Shown here: positions 45,361-55,534 of the stretch, in pieces
How positions within the stretch are numbered: the stretch's first letter is position 1
Layout of the letters: the number at the start of each line of letters is the position of its first letter
Position numbers and translations under genes: made by a program
The notes under the pieces: generated by a model
The model's database searches: none
Told to the model about the DNA's origin: nothing
What the model saw: only the letters and a program-made list of their open reading frames with translations
DNA from: Microvirga subterranea
GTDB lineage: Bacteria; Pseudomonadota; Alphaproteobacteria; Rhizobiales; Beijerinckiaceae
Direction of reading: 5' to 3'
Length of the DNA: 64,000 nt
Assembly: GCF_003350535.1 (NCBI RefSeq)
Contig: NZ_QQBB01000007.1
Span: forward strand, 186,001 to 250,000

Positions 45361-45388
45361 TTGGCAAGGGTGAACGGTGTGCCTACAT
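45361..45388 (+). promoter_or_regulatory. probable ftsH promoter
   Basis: CTTGGCA with a later CCTACATTG gives -35 TTGGCA (45361-45366), 16 bp, -10 CTACAT (45383-45388). The CTTG...CCTACAT pattern also resembles alphaproteobacterial RpoH promoters, which often drive ftsH. Confidence 0.5.
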
Positions 45389-45451
45389 TGAGTTTAGCCG
45401 CGTGAGGGATGGCCTCGCGCTCAATCTCCCTCTGGGGCAGAATCTGATCCG

Positions 45452-47371
<1,920 letters not shown>

Positions 47372-47395
47372 GGAGGCCTTAAAGGAAAGTTCAAG

Positions 47396-47422
47396 ACGCC
47401 CGCCCGCAAGGCGGGCGTTTTT
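47396..47422 (+). terminator. rho-independent terminator of ftsH
   Basis: ACGCCCGCC (47396-47404) and GGCGGGCGT (47410-47418) form a perfect 9-bp stem, followed by TTTTT. Confidence 0.92.
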
Positions 47423-47593
47423 CTTGGCTTACCTCCAGTTTTCATTTCAATCCGGCCGACGCCTTTGGCATTGTAACAATCGCTCATCACTTGTGATGGA
47501 GCCCATCGCCCTCGAAGCCTTGACCCGATCCGGCGGGATTGCTTTGAGATTACCAAAGCGCAAGCGGCGCTACGGAATGCGGAGACACGACTC

Positions 47594-48970
47594 GTGCGAA
47601 AATACTTTGGGACTGACGGCATCCGCGGCCGGGCCAACGGCGTCATCACGCCGGATCTCGCCATGAAGGTGGGCCAGGCCGCCGGGCTTCTCTTCCAGCG
47701 CGGCGAGCACCGGCACCGGGTCATCATCGGCAAGGACACCCGGCTGTCCGGCTACATGATCGAGAACGCCCTCGTGGCAGGCTTCACCTCGGTCGGCATG
47801 GACGTGCTGCTCCTCGGCCCGATGCCGACTCCGGCGGTCGCCATGCTGACCCGCTCCATGCGCTGCGACCTCGGCGTCATGATCTCGGCCTCGCACAACC
47901 CTTACGAGGACAACGGCATCAAGCTGTTCGGCCCCGACGGGTTCAAGCTCAACGACGACGTCGAGATGGAGATCGAGGCGCTGATCGACTCCGACCTGAC
48001 GCAGCGCCTGTCCGGCTCCGCGAAGCTCGGCCGAGCCAAGCGCATCGAGAGCGCCGACGCCCGCTACATCGAGTTCGCCAAGCGGACCCTGCCGCGCCAG
48101 CTCGACCTGGAGGGCATGCGGGTCGTGGTCGATTGCGCCAACGGGGCCGGGTACAAGGTCGCGCCGGAGGCTCTCTGGGAGCTGGGCGCCGACGTGATCT
48201 CCCTCGGCGTGGAGCCGAACGGCTTCAACATCAACCAGGACGTGGGCTCGACGGCTCCGGACGCCCTGGTGCGGAAGGTGCGGGAGGTCCGGGCCGACGT
48301 GGGCATCGCCCTCGACGGCGACGCCGACCGCGTCCTGATCGTGGACGAGAAGGGCCAGAAGGTCGACGGCGACCAGCTCATGGGCGTCGTGGCCCGCTCC
48401 TGGAAGGACGACGGCCGCCTGACCCAGTCCGGCATCGTCGCCACCATCATGTCCAATCTGGGCCTCGAACGGTATCTCGGCGGCCTCGGCCTCAACCTCG
48501 TGCGCACGGCGGTCGGCGACCGATACGTGCTCGAGCACATGCGCGCCCACGGCTTCAACCTCGGCGGCGAGCAGTCCGGCCACATCATCATGTCGGACTA
48601 CACCACGACCGGCGACGGCCTGATCGCGGCCCTCCAGCTGCTGGCGGTGGTGAAGCGCTGCGAGCGCCCCGTCTCGGAGGTGTGCCACTGCTTCGAACCC
48701 CTGCCGCAGGTGCTCAAGAACGTGCGCTACAAGTCCGGCAAGCCGCTGCAGGAAACCTCCGTGGTCCAGGCGATCGAGGCCGGTCGCGAGCGGCTCGGCG
48801 CTCATGGCCGCCTCATCATCCGCCCGTCGGGCACGGAGCCGGTCATCCGCGTGATGGGCGAGGGCGACGACGGCGACCTCGTCAACCGGGTGGTGGACGA
48901 CGTGGTGGAGGCGGTCACCCGCGCGGCGAGCCAGAGCGCGGCGCCCGCGGCCATCAAGGGCGCCGCCTGA
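47594..48970 (+). CDS. glmM: phosphoglucosamine mutase
   Basis: This 458-residue enzyme turns glucosamine-6-phosphate into glucosamine-1-phosphate for peptidoglycan and LPS. It begins [16 protein letters not shown] and has the phosphoserine loop [15 protein letters not shown] near residue 100, the metal site [16 protein letters not shown] and the C-terminal [15 protein letters not shown]. Start is GTG with GGAG upstream. It ends at a very strong terminator. Confidence 0.96.
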   Translation: MRKYFGTDGIRGRANGVITPDLAMKVGQAAGLLFQRGEHRHRVIIGKDTRLSGYMIENALVAGFTSVGMDVLLLGPMPTPAVAMLTRSMRCDLGVMISASHNPYEDNGIKLFGPDGFKLNDDVEMEIEALIDSDLTQRLSGSAKLGRAKRIESADARYIEFAKRTLPRQLDLEGMRVVVDCANGAGYKVAPEALWELGADVISLGVEPNGFNINQDVGSTAPDALVRKVREVRADVGIALDGDADRVLIVDEKGQKVDGDQLMGVVARSWKDDGRLTQSGIVATIMSNLGLERYLGGLGLNLVRTAVGDRYVLEHMRAHGFNLGGEQSGHIIMSDYTTTGDGLIAALQLLAVVKRCERPVSEVCHCFEPLPQVLKNVRYKSGKPLQETSVVQAIEAGRERLGAHGRLIIRPSGTEPVIRVMGEGDDGDLVNRVVDDVVEAVTRAASQSAAPAAIKGAA

Positions 48971-48990
48971 CCTCCCATCGGTCTTCCTGA

Positions 48991-49029
48991 AAGCGAAAGG
49001 CGCGGGTTTCCTTCCCGCGCCTTTCGCTT
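48991..49029. terminator. strong bidirectional terminator after glmM
   Basis: A perfect 16-bp stem joins 48991-49006 (AAGCGAAAGGCGCGGG) with 49014-49029, loop of 7 nt, T-rich end. Its symmetry lets it serve the convergent DUF2218 gene as well. Confidence 0.92.
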
Positions 49030-49066
49030 TAGAAGGCCACGGCGCAGCCCTGCGGCCGGCGGCGCG

Positions 49067-49354
49067 TCATGCCTCGCGCCAGCGGTACTCGAGCGTCTCT
49101 CGGAATGCGAAGCGGTTCAGGTGATCCTCGATGACCTTCTGCATCCGGATCCGTGTTTCCTCGTCCGGGACGCTCAGCCTGATGGTGAGCCGGTCCGGCT
49201 CCGCCGACAGCTCGGCCTTGCGGTTCTCGTCGAACGGAATGGTGCTTGCGGTCTCGTCGTAGGTTACGTCGAACTTGTGCGACCAGTGCTTGCTGAGCTG
49301 CTGCAGATAGCGGCTGGCGTGCTGCGTCGGCACGCCCGCTTCGGATACGATCAC
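49067..49354 (-). CDS. DUF2218 domain-containing protein
   Basis: This 95-residue protein has TQHASRYLQQLSKHWSHKF and RLTIRLSVPDEETRIRMQKV, matching DUF2218, small proteins of unknown function often found near siderophore or iron genes elsewhere, though no such genes are near here. Start is decided by AAGGAGA six bases before a GTG at 49354 (MIVSEAGVPT); longer frames reach further upstream but lack family sequence. Confidence 0.85.
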   Translation of the reverse strand: MIVSEAGVPTQHASRYLQQLSKHWSHKFDVTYDETASTIPFDENRKAELSAEPDRLTIRLSVPDEETRIRMQKVIEDHLNRFAFRETLEYRWREA

Positions 49355-49514
49355 GGGCTTTCTCCTTGAAGGCGGAGGCGGCATGGCCGAGGCTCCCGCT
49401 GCCCGATGCCGCCCCACGCAGGATTTTATAGGCCGTGCTGCGCCAGCATGCCCAGGGCTTCTGTGTGGGACCAGCCATGCAGCCGCCCTGGTCATAAAGC
49501 GATAAGGATAAGAA

Positions 49515-49535
49515 TTAAGCTTAACGTTCTCTTCA
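49515..49535 (+). promoter_or_regulatory. shared upstream block of the first porin gene
   Basis: TTAAGCTTAACG followed by TTCTCTTCA matches 19 of 21 bases of the block at 50454-50474 before the second porin. The TTAAC units resemble CtrA half-sites. A -10-like TAAGAT lies at 49542-49547. Confidence 0.5.
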
Positions 49536-49610
49536 CACCCATAAGATACGAAATATCGTGTCCGCCGTGCTCATGGCGGCTTGGGTCCTTTCGAGTGGAG
49601 TAGAACGCCC

Positions 49611-50369
49611 ATGAAAACGATCAAGATCGCGGTCCTGAGCGGTCTTCTCACCGCATCCGCCTCGGCTGCCGCTGTCGCGGCCGACCTGTCCTCCCGATCC
49701 GTCTTCTCGCCGGCGCCCGTGCTGAGGGCGAGCCGGAACACGACCGAAACCTGGTACCTGCGCGGCGACATCGGCTACGTGGCGCCGAAGCGTCCGGAAG
49801 CGGATTTCTCCGCCGGCCCCCTGACCGGCGACTTCATCCGCGAGAGCCTCGACAACAGCGCCCGCGTCGGCGCGGGCGTCGGCTATCGCTTCCACCAGAA
49901 CGTCCGCGCGGACGTCACGGTCGACTACTTCAACTCCCGCTTCAAGGGCGTCGCCCCGACGCCCACCTTCGCGGCCGCATTGATCGCCGACAAGGGCCTG
50001 TTCCAGTCCACCGCCGTCATGGCGAACGGCTATATCGACCTCCCGACGGGCGCAGGCATCACGCCCTATATCGGCGCGGGCCTCGGCATGGCGCACAACG
50101 TCTTCTCCGACTACTCGCGGATCACGTACGACGCCGCGACTGGCACCGAGACGTTGCAGCGCCTCACCGGCAGCGACGACAACCGCTTCGCCTGGGCGCT
50201 CATGGCCGGCCTCGGCGTCAAGCTGTCCTCGAACTTCTCCCTCGACCTCGGCTACCGCTACCTCAGCGTCGGCGACATCAAGACCCGCGCCTTCGATCTC
50301 GGGGCCGGAGCCGACATCGAATCCATCGGCACGCACGAGGTGCGGGTCGGCGTCCGCTACGGGCTGTGA
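49611..50369 (+). CDS. outer membrane beta-barrel protein (Omp25/porin family), copy 1
   Basis: This 252-residue protein has a signal peptide (cleavage likely after AVAAD or VAA). It then has the features of the small eight-stranded Omp25/Omp31-type barrel: WYLRGDIGYVAPKRPEADF, ARVGAGVGYRFHQNVRADVT, TPYIGAGLGMAHNVF, FAWALMAGLGVKLSSNFSLD and a final EVRVGVRYGL with a C-terminal hydrophobic residue. Likely a structural barrel rather than a large porin. It has a close paralogue next to it. ATG at 49611. Confidence 0.9.
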   Translation: MKTIKIAVLSGLLTASASAAAVAADLSSRSVFSPAPVLRASRNTTETWYLRGDIGYVAPKRPEADFSAGPLTGDFIRESLDNSARVGAGVGYRFHQNVRADVTVDYFNSRFKGVAPTPTFAAALIADKGLFQSTAVMANGYIDLPTGAGITPYIGAGLGMAHNVFSDYSRITYDAATGTETLQRLTGSDDNRFAWALMAGLGVKLSSNFSLDLGYRYLSVGDIKTRAFDLGAGADIESIGTHEVRVGVRYGL

Positions 50370-50453
50370 CCGTGACGGCCGGCGGCGGCCGGCGCGAGGC
50401 TCCTGGGGGAGCCTGCGTCGGCGCCCGCGCTGCCCGGCCGGGGAAACGGGACG

Positions 50454-50474
50454 TTAAGGTTAACGCTCTCTTCA
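50454..50474 (+). promoter_or_regulatory. shared upstream block of the second porin gene
   Basis: TTAAGGTTAACG followed by CTCTCTTCA matches the block at 49515-49535 in 19 of 21 positions. A TATACC lies at 50486-50491. Confidence 0.5.
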
Positions 50475-50544
50475 TCGGCCGCGACTATACCCGATGGGCC
50501 CCGGGCCTCGGTCCGAAGCCTCTGAATGAAGAAGTGTGTTTTTG

Positions 50545-51291
50545 ATGGATCTCGTCAGGATAACCGTCGCCGCCGCCTTCGTGACCGCCGCGCTTCCGGC
50601 CATGGCGGCGGATCTCGACGATCTCCTGCCTCCGGCACCCGTGCTGGACGAGGAGGCTCCGGCGAGCTGGTACCTGCGCGGGGATATCGGCGCCGTGCGC
50701 CGCGAGACCCGTGAGGCCGACATCTTTGCGGCGCCGTTCGTCGGCCGGTTCACGCAGGACGGCATCGCCGACAGCGGCCTAGTCGGCGCAGGCATCGGCT
50801 ACCGCTTCAGCCCGATGCTGCGCATGGACGTGACGCTCGACCACCGCTTCGACGCCCGCTTCAGGGGCGCTGCGGCGGCGCCCGTTTTCGCCGGCGGTTC
50901 GTTCCTCGACCGGGGACGCCTGCAATCCTCGACCCTTCTGCTGAACGCCTACGTGGATCTGGGGACGTGGAACGGCCTCACGCCTTACTTCGGAGCAGGC
51001 GTCGGCGTCGCGCGCTCCACCCTGTCACGCTACGCCCGCATTACGACCGATCCGGCCGGCGCCGTCACGGCCTGGGAGCCGATCGCCGGCGACAGCGACA
51101 GCAGCTTCGCCTGGGCACTGATGGCCGGTCTCGGCTACGAGGTGTTGCCGGGCCTCGCGCTCGATGTCGGCTACCGCTTCGTCGGGCTCGGCACGGTGAA
51201 GACCCGCCACCATGGCCTCGGCAGCGGGGCCGAACTCGGGCAGGTCGGCGCCCACGAGGTGCGGCTCGGCCTGCGCTACATGTTCGATTGA
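50545..51291 (+). CDS. outer membrane beta-barrel protein (Omp25/porin family), copy 2
   Basis: This 248-residue barrel protein is a paralogue of the preceding gene. Parallel segments are SWYLRGDIGAVRRETREADI, GLVGAGIGYRFSPMLRMDVT, FAWALMAGLGYEVLPGLALD and EVRLGLRYMFD. It has a signal peptide ending in AMAAD. A GTG at 50536 is also possible; the ATG at 50545 gives the normal signal peptide. The tandem pair probably arose by duplication, and both keep the same upstream block. Confidence 0.9.
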   Translation: MDLVRITVAAAFVTAALPAMAADLDDLLPPAPVLDEEAPASWYLRGDIGAVRRETREADIFAAPFVGRFTQDGIADSGLVGAGIGYRFSPMLRMDVTLDHRFDARFRGAAAAPVFAGGSFLDRGRLQSSTLLLNAYVDLGTWNGLTPYFGAGVGVARSTLSRYARITTDPAGAVTAWEPIAGDSDSSFAWALMAGLGYEVLPGLALDVGYRFVGLGTVKTRHHGLGSGAELGQVGAHEVRLGLRYMFD

Positions 51292-51329
51292 AACCTGACG
51301 CAAGCCTCAGCCAAGCTTCCGGTTGAGCG

Positions 51330-51345
51330 TTAACCATCCCTTCAC
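51330..51345 (+). promoter_or_regulatory. TTAACCAT element upstream of the small protein gene
   Basis: TTAACCAT followed by CCCTTCAC resembles the block before both porins (TTAAC, two to three bases, pyrimidines, CTTCA) and contains the Rhizobiales CtrA half-site. Confidence 0.4.
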
Positions 51346-51378
51346 TAAATTCCTTGGCGAATCAGCCAGGAGGGATCG

Positions 51379-51630
51379 GTGCCAGGAATTGTCAGCCTCG
51401 AGAATCGCCTCCCCGCGCTTTGGCAGACGAGCCCGGCCCCGCAGGTGGGCGTTTCCGCAGAGCCCGCGCCGGTCGTTGCCGGGCCCGAGCGGACCGAGCC
51501 GCTCGGCCAGCCCGTCAACCTTGCGATCGGCCACATCCTCATGAATGCCGAGAGCCTGATCGCCTCCGTGACCGGCCTGAAGCCGCAGCAGGTGCATCTC
51601 AGCGTCAATCTCGCGCGCTACGAATTCTAG
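51379..51630 (+). CDS. small hypothetical protein
   Basis: This 83-residue protein has a proline/alanine-rich first half and a C-terminal part with AIGHILMNAESLIASVTGLK followed by VHLSVNLARYEF. I recognise no family. Support comes from AGGAGGG four bases before the GTG start and from an upstream element like that of the porins. It could be periplasmic-free cytosolic; no signal peptide is seen. Confidence 0.55.
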   Translation: MPGIVSLENRLPALWQTSPAPQVGVSAEPAPVVAGPERTEPLGQPVNLAIGHILMNAESLIASVTGLKPQQVHLSVNLARYEF

Positions 51631-51645
51631 CGTCAGGCTCAGCCC

Positions 51646-52218
51646 TCAGGCCTCTTCCTCATCTGCCAGCTTGTCCAGCACCTTCTCGGGCGCCACGTGC
51701 CGCTCGAGCTCCTGGAGGCTCGGGTCGTGGGCTTCCTTGATGCCCAGCCGGTCCGCAATGGCGATAGTCAGCGACAGCAGCCGCGTGATCTCGTGCTCCG
51801 ACAGGAGATTGGTCTGGAGGTCGAGCTCGGCCCGCTTCTCCGACTCGGCCGCCGCCCGGTTCTGGCTGATCAGCACGAAGGTCGACAGGAAGATCGCCTC
51901 GACGGAGGCCACCGTCGCGAGGATCACGAAGGTGGGATCGAACGGTTCGACCCCGGGAACGAACCCGACATTGACGGTGATCCAGACCGCGACCAGCGCC
52001 GCATGCAGATAGACGAAGATCATGCTGCCGGAGAACCGCGTGATCGCGTTGGCGAGGCGCTCCTGGAAGCCCGCCTGCCGCTCCTTCTCCTGCCGCTTCT
52101 GCCGGAGCACCTCGATGTTGCGGTCCAGCACCGTCGCAAAGCTGCCCGGCTTCAGGGCGCCCGTGCTCGGCGTCTCCTTCGCGGAATCGGGGTAAGGCTC
52201 GTTCCGGATCTCTCTCAC
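51646..52218 (-). CDS. DUF1003 domain-containing membrane protein
   Basis: This 190-residue protein matches DUF1003: a charged N-terminal helix, two membrane helices near 65-85 and 95-118 (MIFVYLHAALVAVWITVNVG, FVILATVASVEAIFLSTFVL) and QNRAAAESEKRAELDLQTNL right after, a conserved stretch. The C-terminal third is helical and acidic. Function unknown. Convergent with the small protein gene, 15-bp gap. Confidence 0.88.
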   Translation of the reverse strand: MREIRNEPYPDSAKETPSTGALKPGSFATVLDRNIEVLRQKRQEKERQAGFQERLANAITRFSGSMIFVYLHAALVAVWITVNVGFVPGVEPFDPTFVILATVASVEAIFLSTFVLISQNRAAAESEKRAELDLQTNLLSEHEITRLLSLTIAIADRLGIKEAHDPSLQELERHVAPEKVLDKLADEEEA

Positions 52219-52333
52219 GCGACCTGTCCATGGGCGTTGCGTCGGAGTCTTCCAACGCTCCGCTTGGCCGGGAGTTCACCGGACCGATGTCGCAGGCCCG
52301 GCGGGCAGGGGAGGGGCCCACGCCGCCTCGCGG

Positions 52334-55300
52334 CTACTCCGCCGGATGGGGCGGCGGCGCGTGCTTCTCGCCGTGGGGGGCGAAGCCCGTCTGGGCCCGC
52401 ATCTTGTCGATCAGCTCGCTCACATAGGTGGCGGGCTTGGTGTAGCCGCCGATGAGGAGGTAGATCGACGGCACCACGAGCACCGTGAGCAGGGTCGAGA
52501 GCGTCACGCCGCCCACGATCACCGACCCGATGGCGTTGCGGGCCTCGGCGCCGGCGCCGGTCGACCAGGCCAGCGGGATCGCGCCGCCGATCATGGCGAT
52601 CGACGTCATGAGGATCGGGCGCAGGCGCAGCACCGAGGCCTCGATCACCGCATCGCGCACCGAATAGCCGCGCTCGCGCAGCTGGTTCGAGAACTCCACG
52701 ATCAGGATGCCGTTCTTGGTCATCAGGCCGATGAGCAGGATCATGCCGATCTGGCTGTAGATGTTCAGCGACTGTCCCGTGAGCGCCAGCGCCGCCAGGC
52801 CGCCGGTGACCGCCAGCGGCACCGTCAGCATGATGATGAACGGGTTGATCCAGCTCTCGAACTGCGCCGCGAGCACCAGGAACACCACGAGCAGCGCCAT
52901 GCCGAACGTGATGTAGATGGCGTTCGACGAGTCGCGGAAGTCCTTCGACTGGCCCGTATAGCCGATGCGCGCCTCGGCCGGCAGGTTGTCCCGCACGATC
53001 TGCTCGAGGGTGTCGAGCGCCTGGCCGATGGAGATGTCGGGCCGCAGGGCCGACTGGATCGTGATCGAGCGCAGGCGGTCGAAGCGGTTCAGCGTCTGCG
53101 GCGCGGCGGATTCGACGAGGCTCACGAAGGACGAGAGCGGAACGAGCTCGCCGTTCGCGGCGCGGATGAAGGTGTTCGTGAGGTCGTTCGGGGAGGCGCG
53201 GTCCTCGGCGCGCCCGCGGACGATCACCGGATATTCCTCGCCGCGGTTGACGAAGGTCGAGATCTCGGTCTCACCGAACATCAGCTCGAGCGTCCGGCCG
53301 ATCTCCTCGATCGAGACCCCGATGTCGGCGGCGCGCTGCCGGTCGATCCGCACGCGGATGTCGGGCTGGGATTCCTTGTAATCGGAGTCCATGTTGATGA
53401 AGTAGCCCGTCTCCTGGGCCTTCTGCATCACGATATCGCGCCATTCGCGAAGGGTGTTGTAGTCGGGTCCGCCGAGCACGAACTGAACCGGCTGGCCCGT
53501 GCCGCGCTGGCCGAGGGATCCCGGATTGATCGGGAAGGCGCGGGCGCCCGGGAAGCTGGTGATCTTCCCGTAGAGCTCCTGGGTCAGCTGCTGCTGCTTC
53601 ATGGTGCGCTTTTCCCACGGAACGAGACGCACGATGATCATGCCCGCATTGACTGGCGAGGGCCGGGCGAAGCCGGGAGCCACCTGGCTCGTGATCGAAG
53701 CAACGATGCCGCGCTCCTGATAGGGCAGGAGCTGCTGCTCGACCTCCTTCACCCGCTCGCGGGTGTAGTCGAGGCTCGCGCCTTCGGGCGCGTCGATGCG
53801 GATGAGGATGGCGCCGCGGTCTTCGGTCGGGGCGAACTCCTTCGGCAGCGTCTGGAACAGCCCGTAGGCCGAGAGGGACACGACGACGCCCATGGCGAGG
53901 ATCACGAGCGGCGCCTTGAGGGCCCAGGACAGGATCCGGCGGTAGACGTTGTTCATGCCGTTGAAGAACGGCTCCGTCATGGTCTGGATGCGGCCGTGGG
54001 CCGGCACCATCAGCTTCGAGCACAGCATCGGCGTGAGCGTGCGGGCAACGACGCCGGAGAAGAAGATCGCGGCCGCCAGCGTGATGGCGAACTCGCGGAA
54101 CAGGCGGCCCGTATTGCCGGTCATGAAGGCGAGCGGCACGAACACCGCCATGAGGGTGGCGGTCGTCGCAATGACCGCGAAGCCGATCTCGCGCGCGCCG
54201 TCGAAGGAGGCGAGCAGCGGCGGCTGGCCTTCCTCGATGCGGCGGTGGACGTTCTCGATCTCTACGATCGCGTCGTCCACCACGATGCCGATGGCGAGCA
54301 CGATGGCGAGCAGGGTCAGCACGTTGATGGAGGCGCCGAAATAGGCCATCACCATGAAGGCCGCGATGATGGAGACCGGGATCGCCACCATGGCCACGAT
54401 GGTCGAACGCCAGTCGCGCAGGAAGACCAGGATCACCAGGATCACGAGAACGAGACCCTCGATCAGGGTCTTCAGCACGCCGTGGATCGAGGCGCTGATG
54501 AACTGGCTCTCGTCGTAGGAGACCTCGGCCGTGGTTCCGGGAGGCAGGGAGGATTTCAGGTTCTCCAGCTCCTCGCGGACGCCGTCCGCCACCGCGAGCG
54601 TGTTAGCCGTGGACTGGCGCACGATGCCCAGACCGATGGCGGTCTTGCCGGATTCGTAGAACTCGAAGCGGGTGTCCTCGGCGCCGACTTCGATCTTGGC
54701 CACTTCGCCGAGGCGCACGAGATAGCCGTTCTTGTTCGAGACGATGACCTGCTCGAAGTCCTGCGGCGTGGAGAGGCGGGAATCCGTCTTGACGGTGAAC
54801 TCGCGCTGCGCGGATTCGATGCGCCCGCCCGGCAGCTCCACGTTCTGGCGCTTGATGGCGCTCTCCACGTCCTGGACCGTCAGGCCGCGCGCGGCCAGCG
54901 CCGAACGGTCGATCCAGATACGCATGGCATAGCGCCGCTCGCCGCCGAGATACACGTTCGCGACCCCCGGCACCGTGGACAGGCGGTCGACATAGACGCG
55001 CTTGAGGAAGTCGCTGAGCTCCAGCGCGTCGTAGGTCGACGACGTGACGCTGATCCACATGATGGCGGAGGCGTCGTTGTCCACCTTCCGGATCACCGGC
55101 TGGTCGGCGCCGTCCGGCAGGCGGCCCACCACGCGGAAGACCGCGTCGCGCACGTCGGAGGTCGCGGCCTCCGGATCTCGCGAGACGTTGAACTCGATCG
55201 ACACCGACGAGCGGTCGTTCTGGCTCTGCGAGCGGATCTGCTCGATGCCCTCGATGCCGGCGACCGCGCCCTCGATGACCTCGGTGACCCGGCTCTCGAT

Positions 55301-55474
55301 GACCTCGTTCGAGGCGCCGCGATAGATGGTCGAGACCGACACGACCGGACGGTCGACGCTCGGATATTCGCGCACCGGCAGGTTGATGACCGATGCGAGG
55401 CCGCCCACGATCAGCAGCAGGCTGACCACGACGGCGAAGACGGGGCGACGGATGAAGAGGTCGGAAACCTGCAT
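52334..55474 (-). CDS. RND multidrug efflux transporter, permease subunit
   Basis: This 1046-residue proton-driven pump of the AcrB/MexB superfamily has twelve membrane helices. These include the helix 4 block GIVVDDAIVEIENVHRR with the proton-relay aspartates, N-terminal FIRRPVFAVVVSLLLIVGG, and the C-terminal block LRLRPILMTSIAMIGGAIPL. It works with the adaptor encoded just upstream and an outer membrane TolC-type channel not present here. Substrate range cannot be read. A hairpin lies between the two genes. Confidence 0.93.
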   Translation of the reverse strand: MQVSDLFIRRPVFAVVVSLLLIVGGLASVINLPVREYPSVDRPVVSVSTIYRGASNEVIESRVTEVIEGAVAGIEGIEQIRSQSQNDRSSVSIEFNVSRDPEAATSDVRDAVFRVVGRLPDGADQPVIRKVDNDASAIMWISVTSSTYDALELSDFLKRVYVDRLSTVPGVANVYLGGERRYAMRIWIDRSALAARGLTVQDVESAIKRQNVELPGGRIESAQREFTVKTDSRLSTPQDFEQVIVSNKNGYLVRLGEVAKIEVGAEDTRFEFYESGKTAIGLGIVRQSTANTLAVADGVREELENLKSSLPPGTTAEVSYDESQFISASIHGVLKTLIEGLVLVILVILVFLRDWRSTIVAMVAIPVSIIAAFMVMAYFGASINVLTLLAIVLAIGIVVDDAIVEIENVHRRIEEGQPPLLASFDGAREIGFAVIATTATLMAVFVPLAFMTGNTGRLFREFAITLAAAIFFSGVVARTLTPMLCSKLMVPAHGRIQTMTEPFFNGMNNVYRRILSWALKAPLVILAMGVVVSLSAYGLFQTLPKEFAPTEDRGAILIRIDAPEGASLDYTRERVKEVEQQLLPYQERGIVASITSQVAPGFARPSPVNAGMIIVRLVPWEKRTMKQQQLTQELYGKITSFPGARAFPINPGSLGQRGTGQPVQFVLGGPDYNTLREWRDIVMQKAQETGYFINMDSDYKESQPDIRVRIDRQRAADIGVSIEEIGRTLELMFGETEISTFVNRGEEYPVIVRGRAEDRASPNDLTNTFIRAANGELVPLSSFVSLVESAAPQTLNRFDRLRSITIQSALRPDISIGQALDTLEQIVRDNLPAEARIGYTGQSKDFRDSSNAIYITFGMALLVVFLVLAAQFESWINPFIIMLTVPLAVTGGLAALALTGQSLNIYSQIGMILLIGLMTKNGILIVEFSNQLRERGYSVRDAVIEASVLRLRPILMTSIAMIGGAIPLAWSTGAGAEARNAIGSVIVGGVTLSTLLTVLVVPSIYLLIGGYTKPATYVSELIDKMRAQTGFAPHGEKHAPPPHPAE

Positions 55475-55510
55475 GACTGCTCAGCTCTTGAAAGCCGGTT
55501 GAAACGAAAA

Positions 55511-55530
55511 GCTCCCGCCGTGGCGGGAGA
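55511..55530 (-). terminator. terminator-like hairpin between adaptor and permease genes
   Basis: CTCCCGC and GCGGGAG (55512-55529) form a 7-bp stem. On the minus strand it is followed by CTTTTCGTTT. It sits in the 60-bp spacer and could reduce permease expression relative to the adaptor. Confidence 0.5.
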
Positions 55531-55534
55531 GAAA

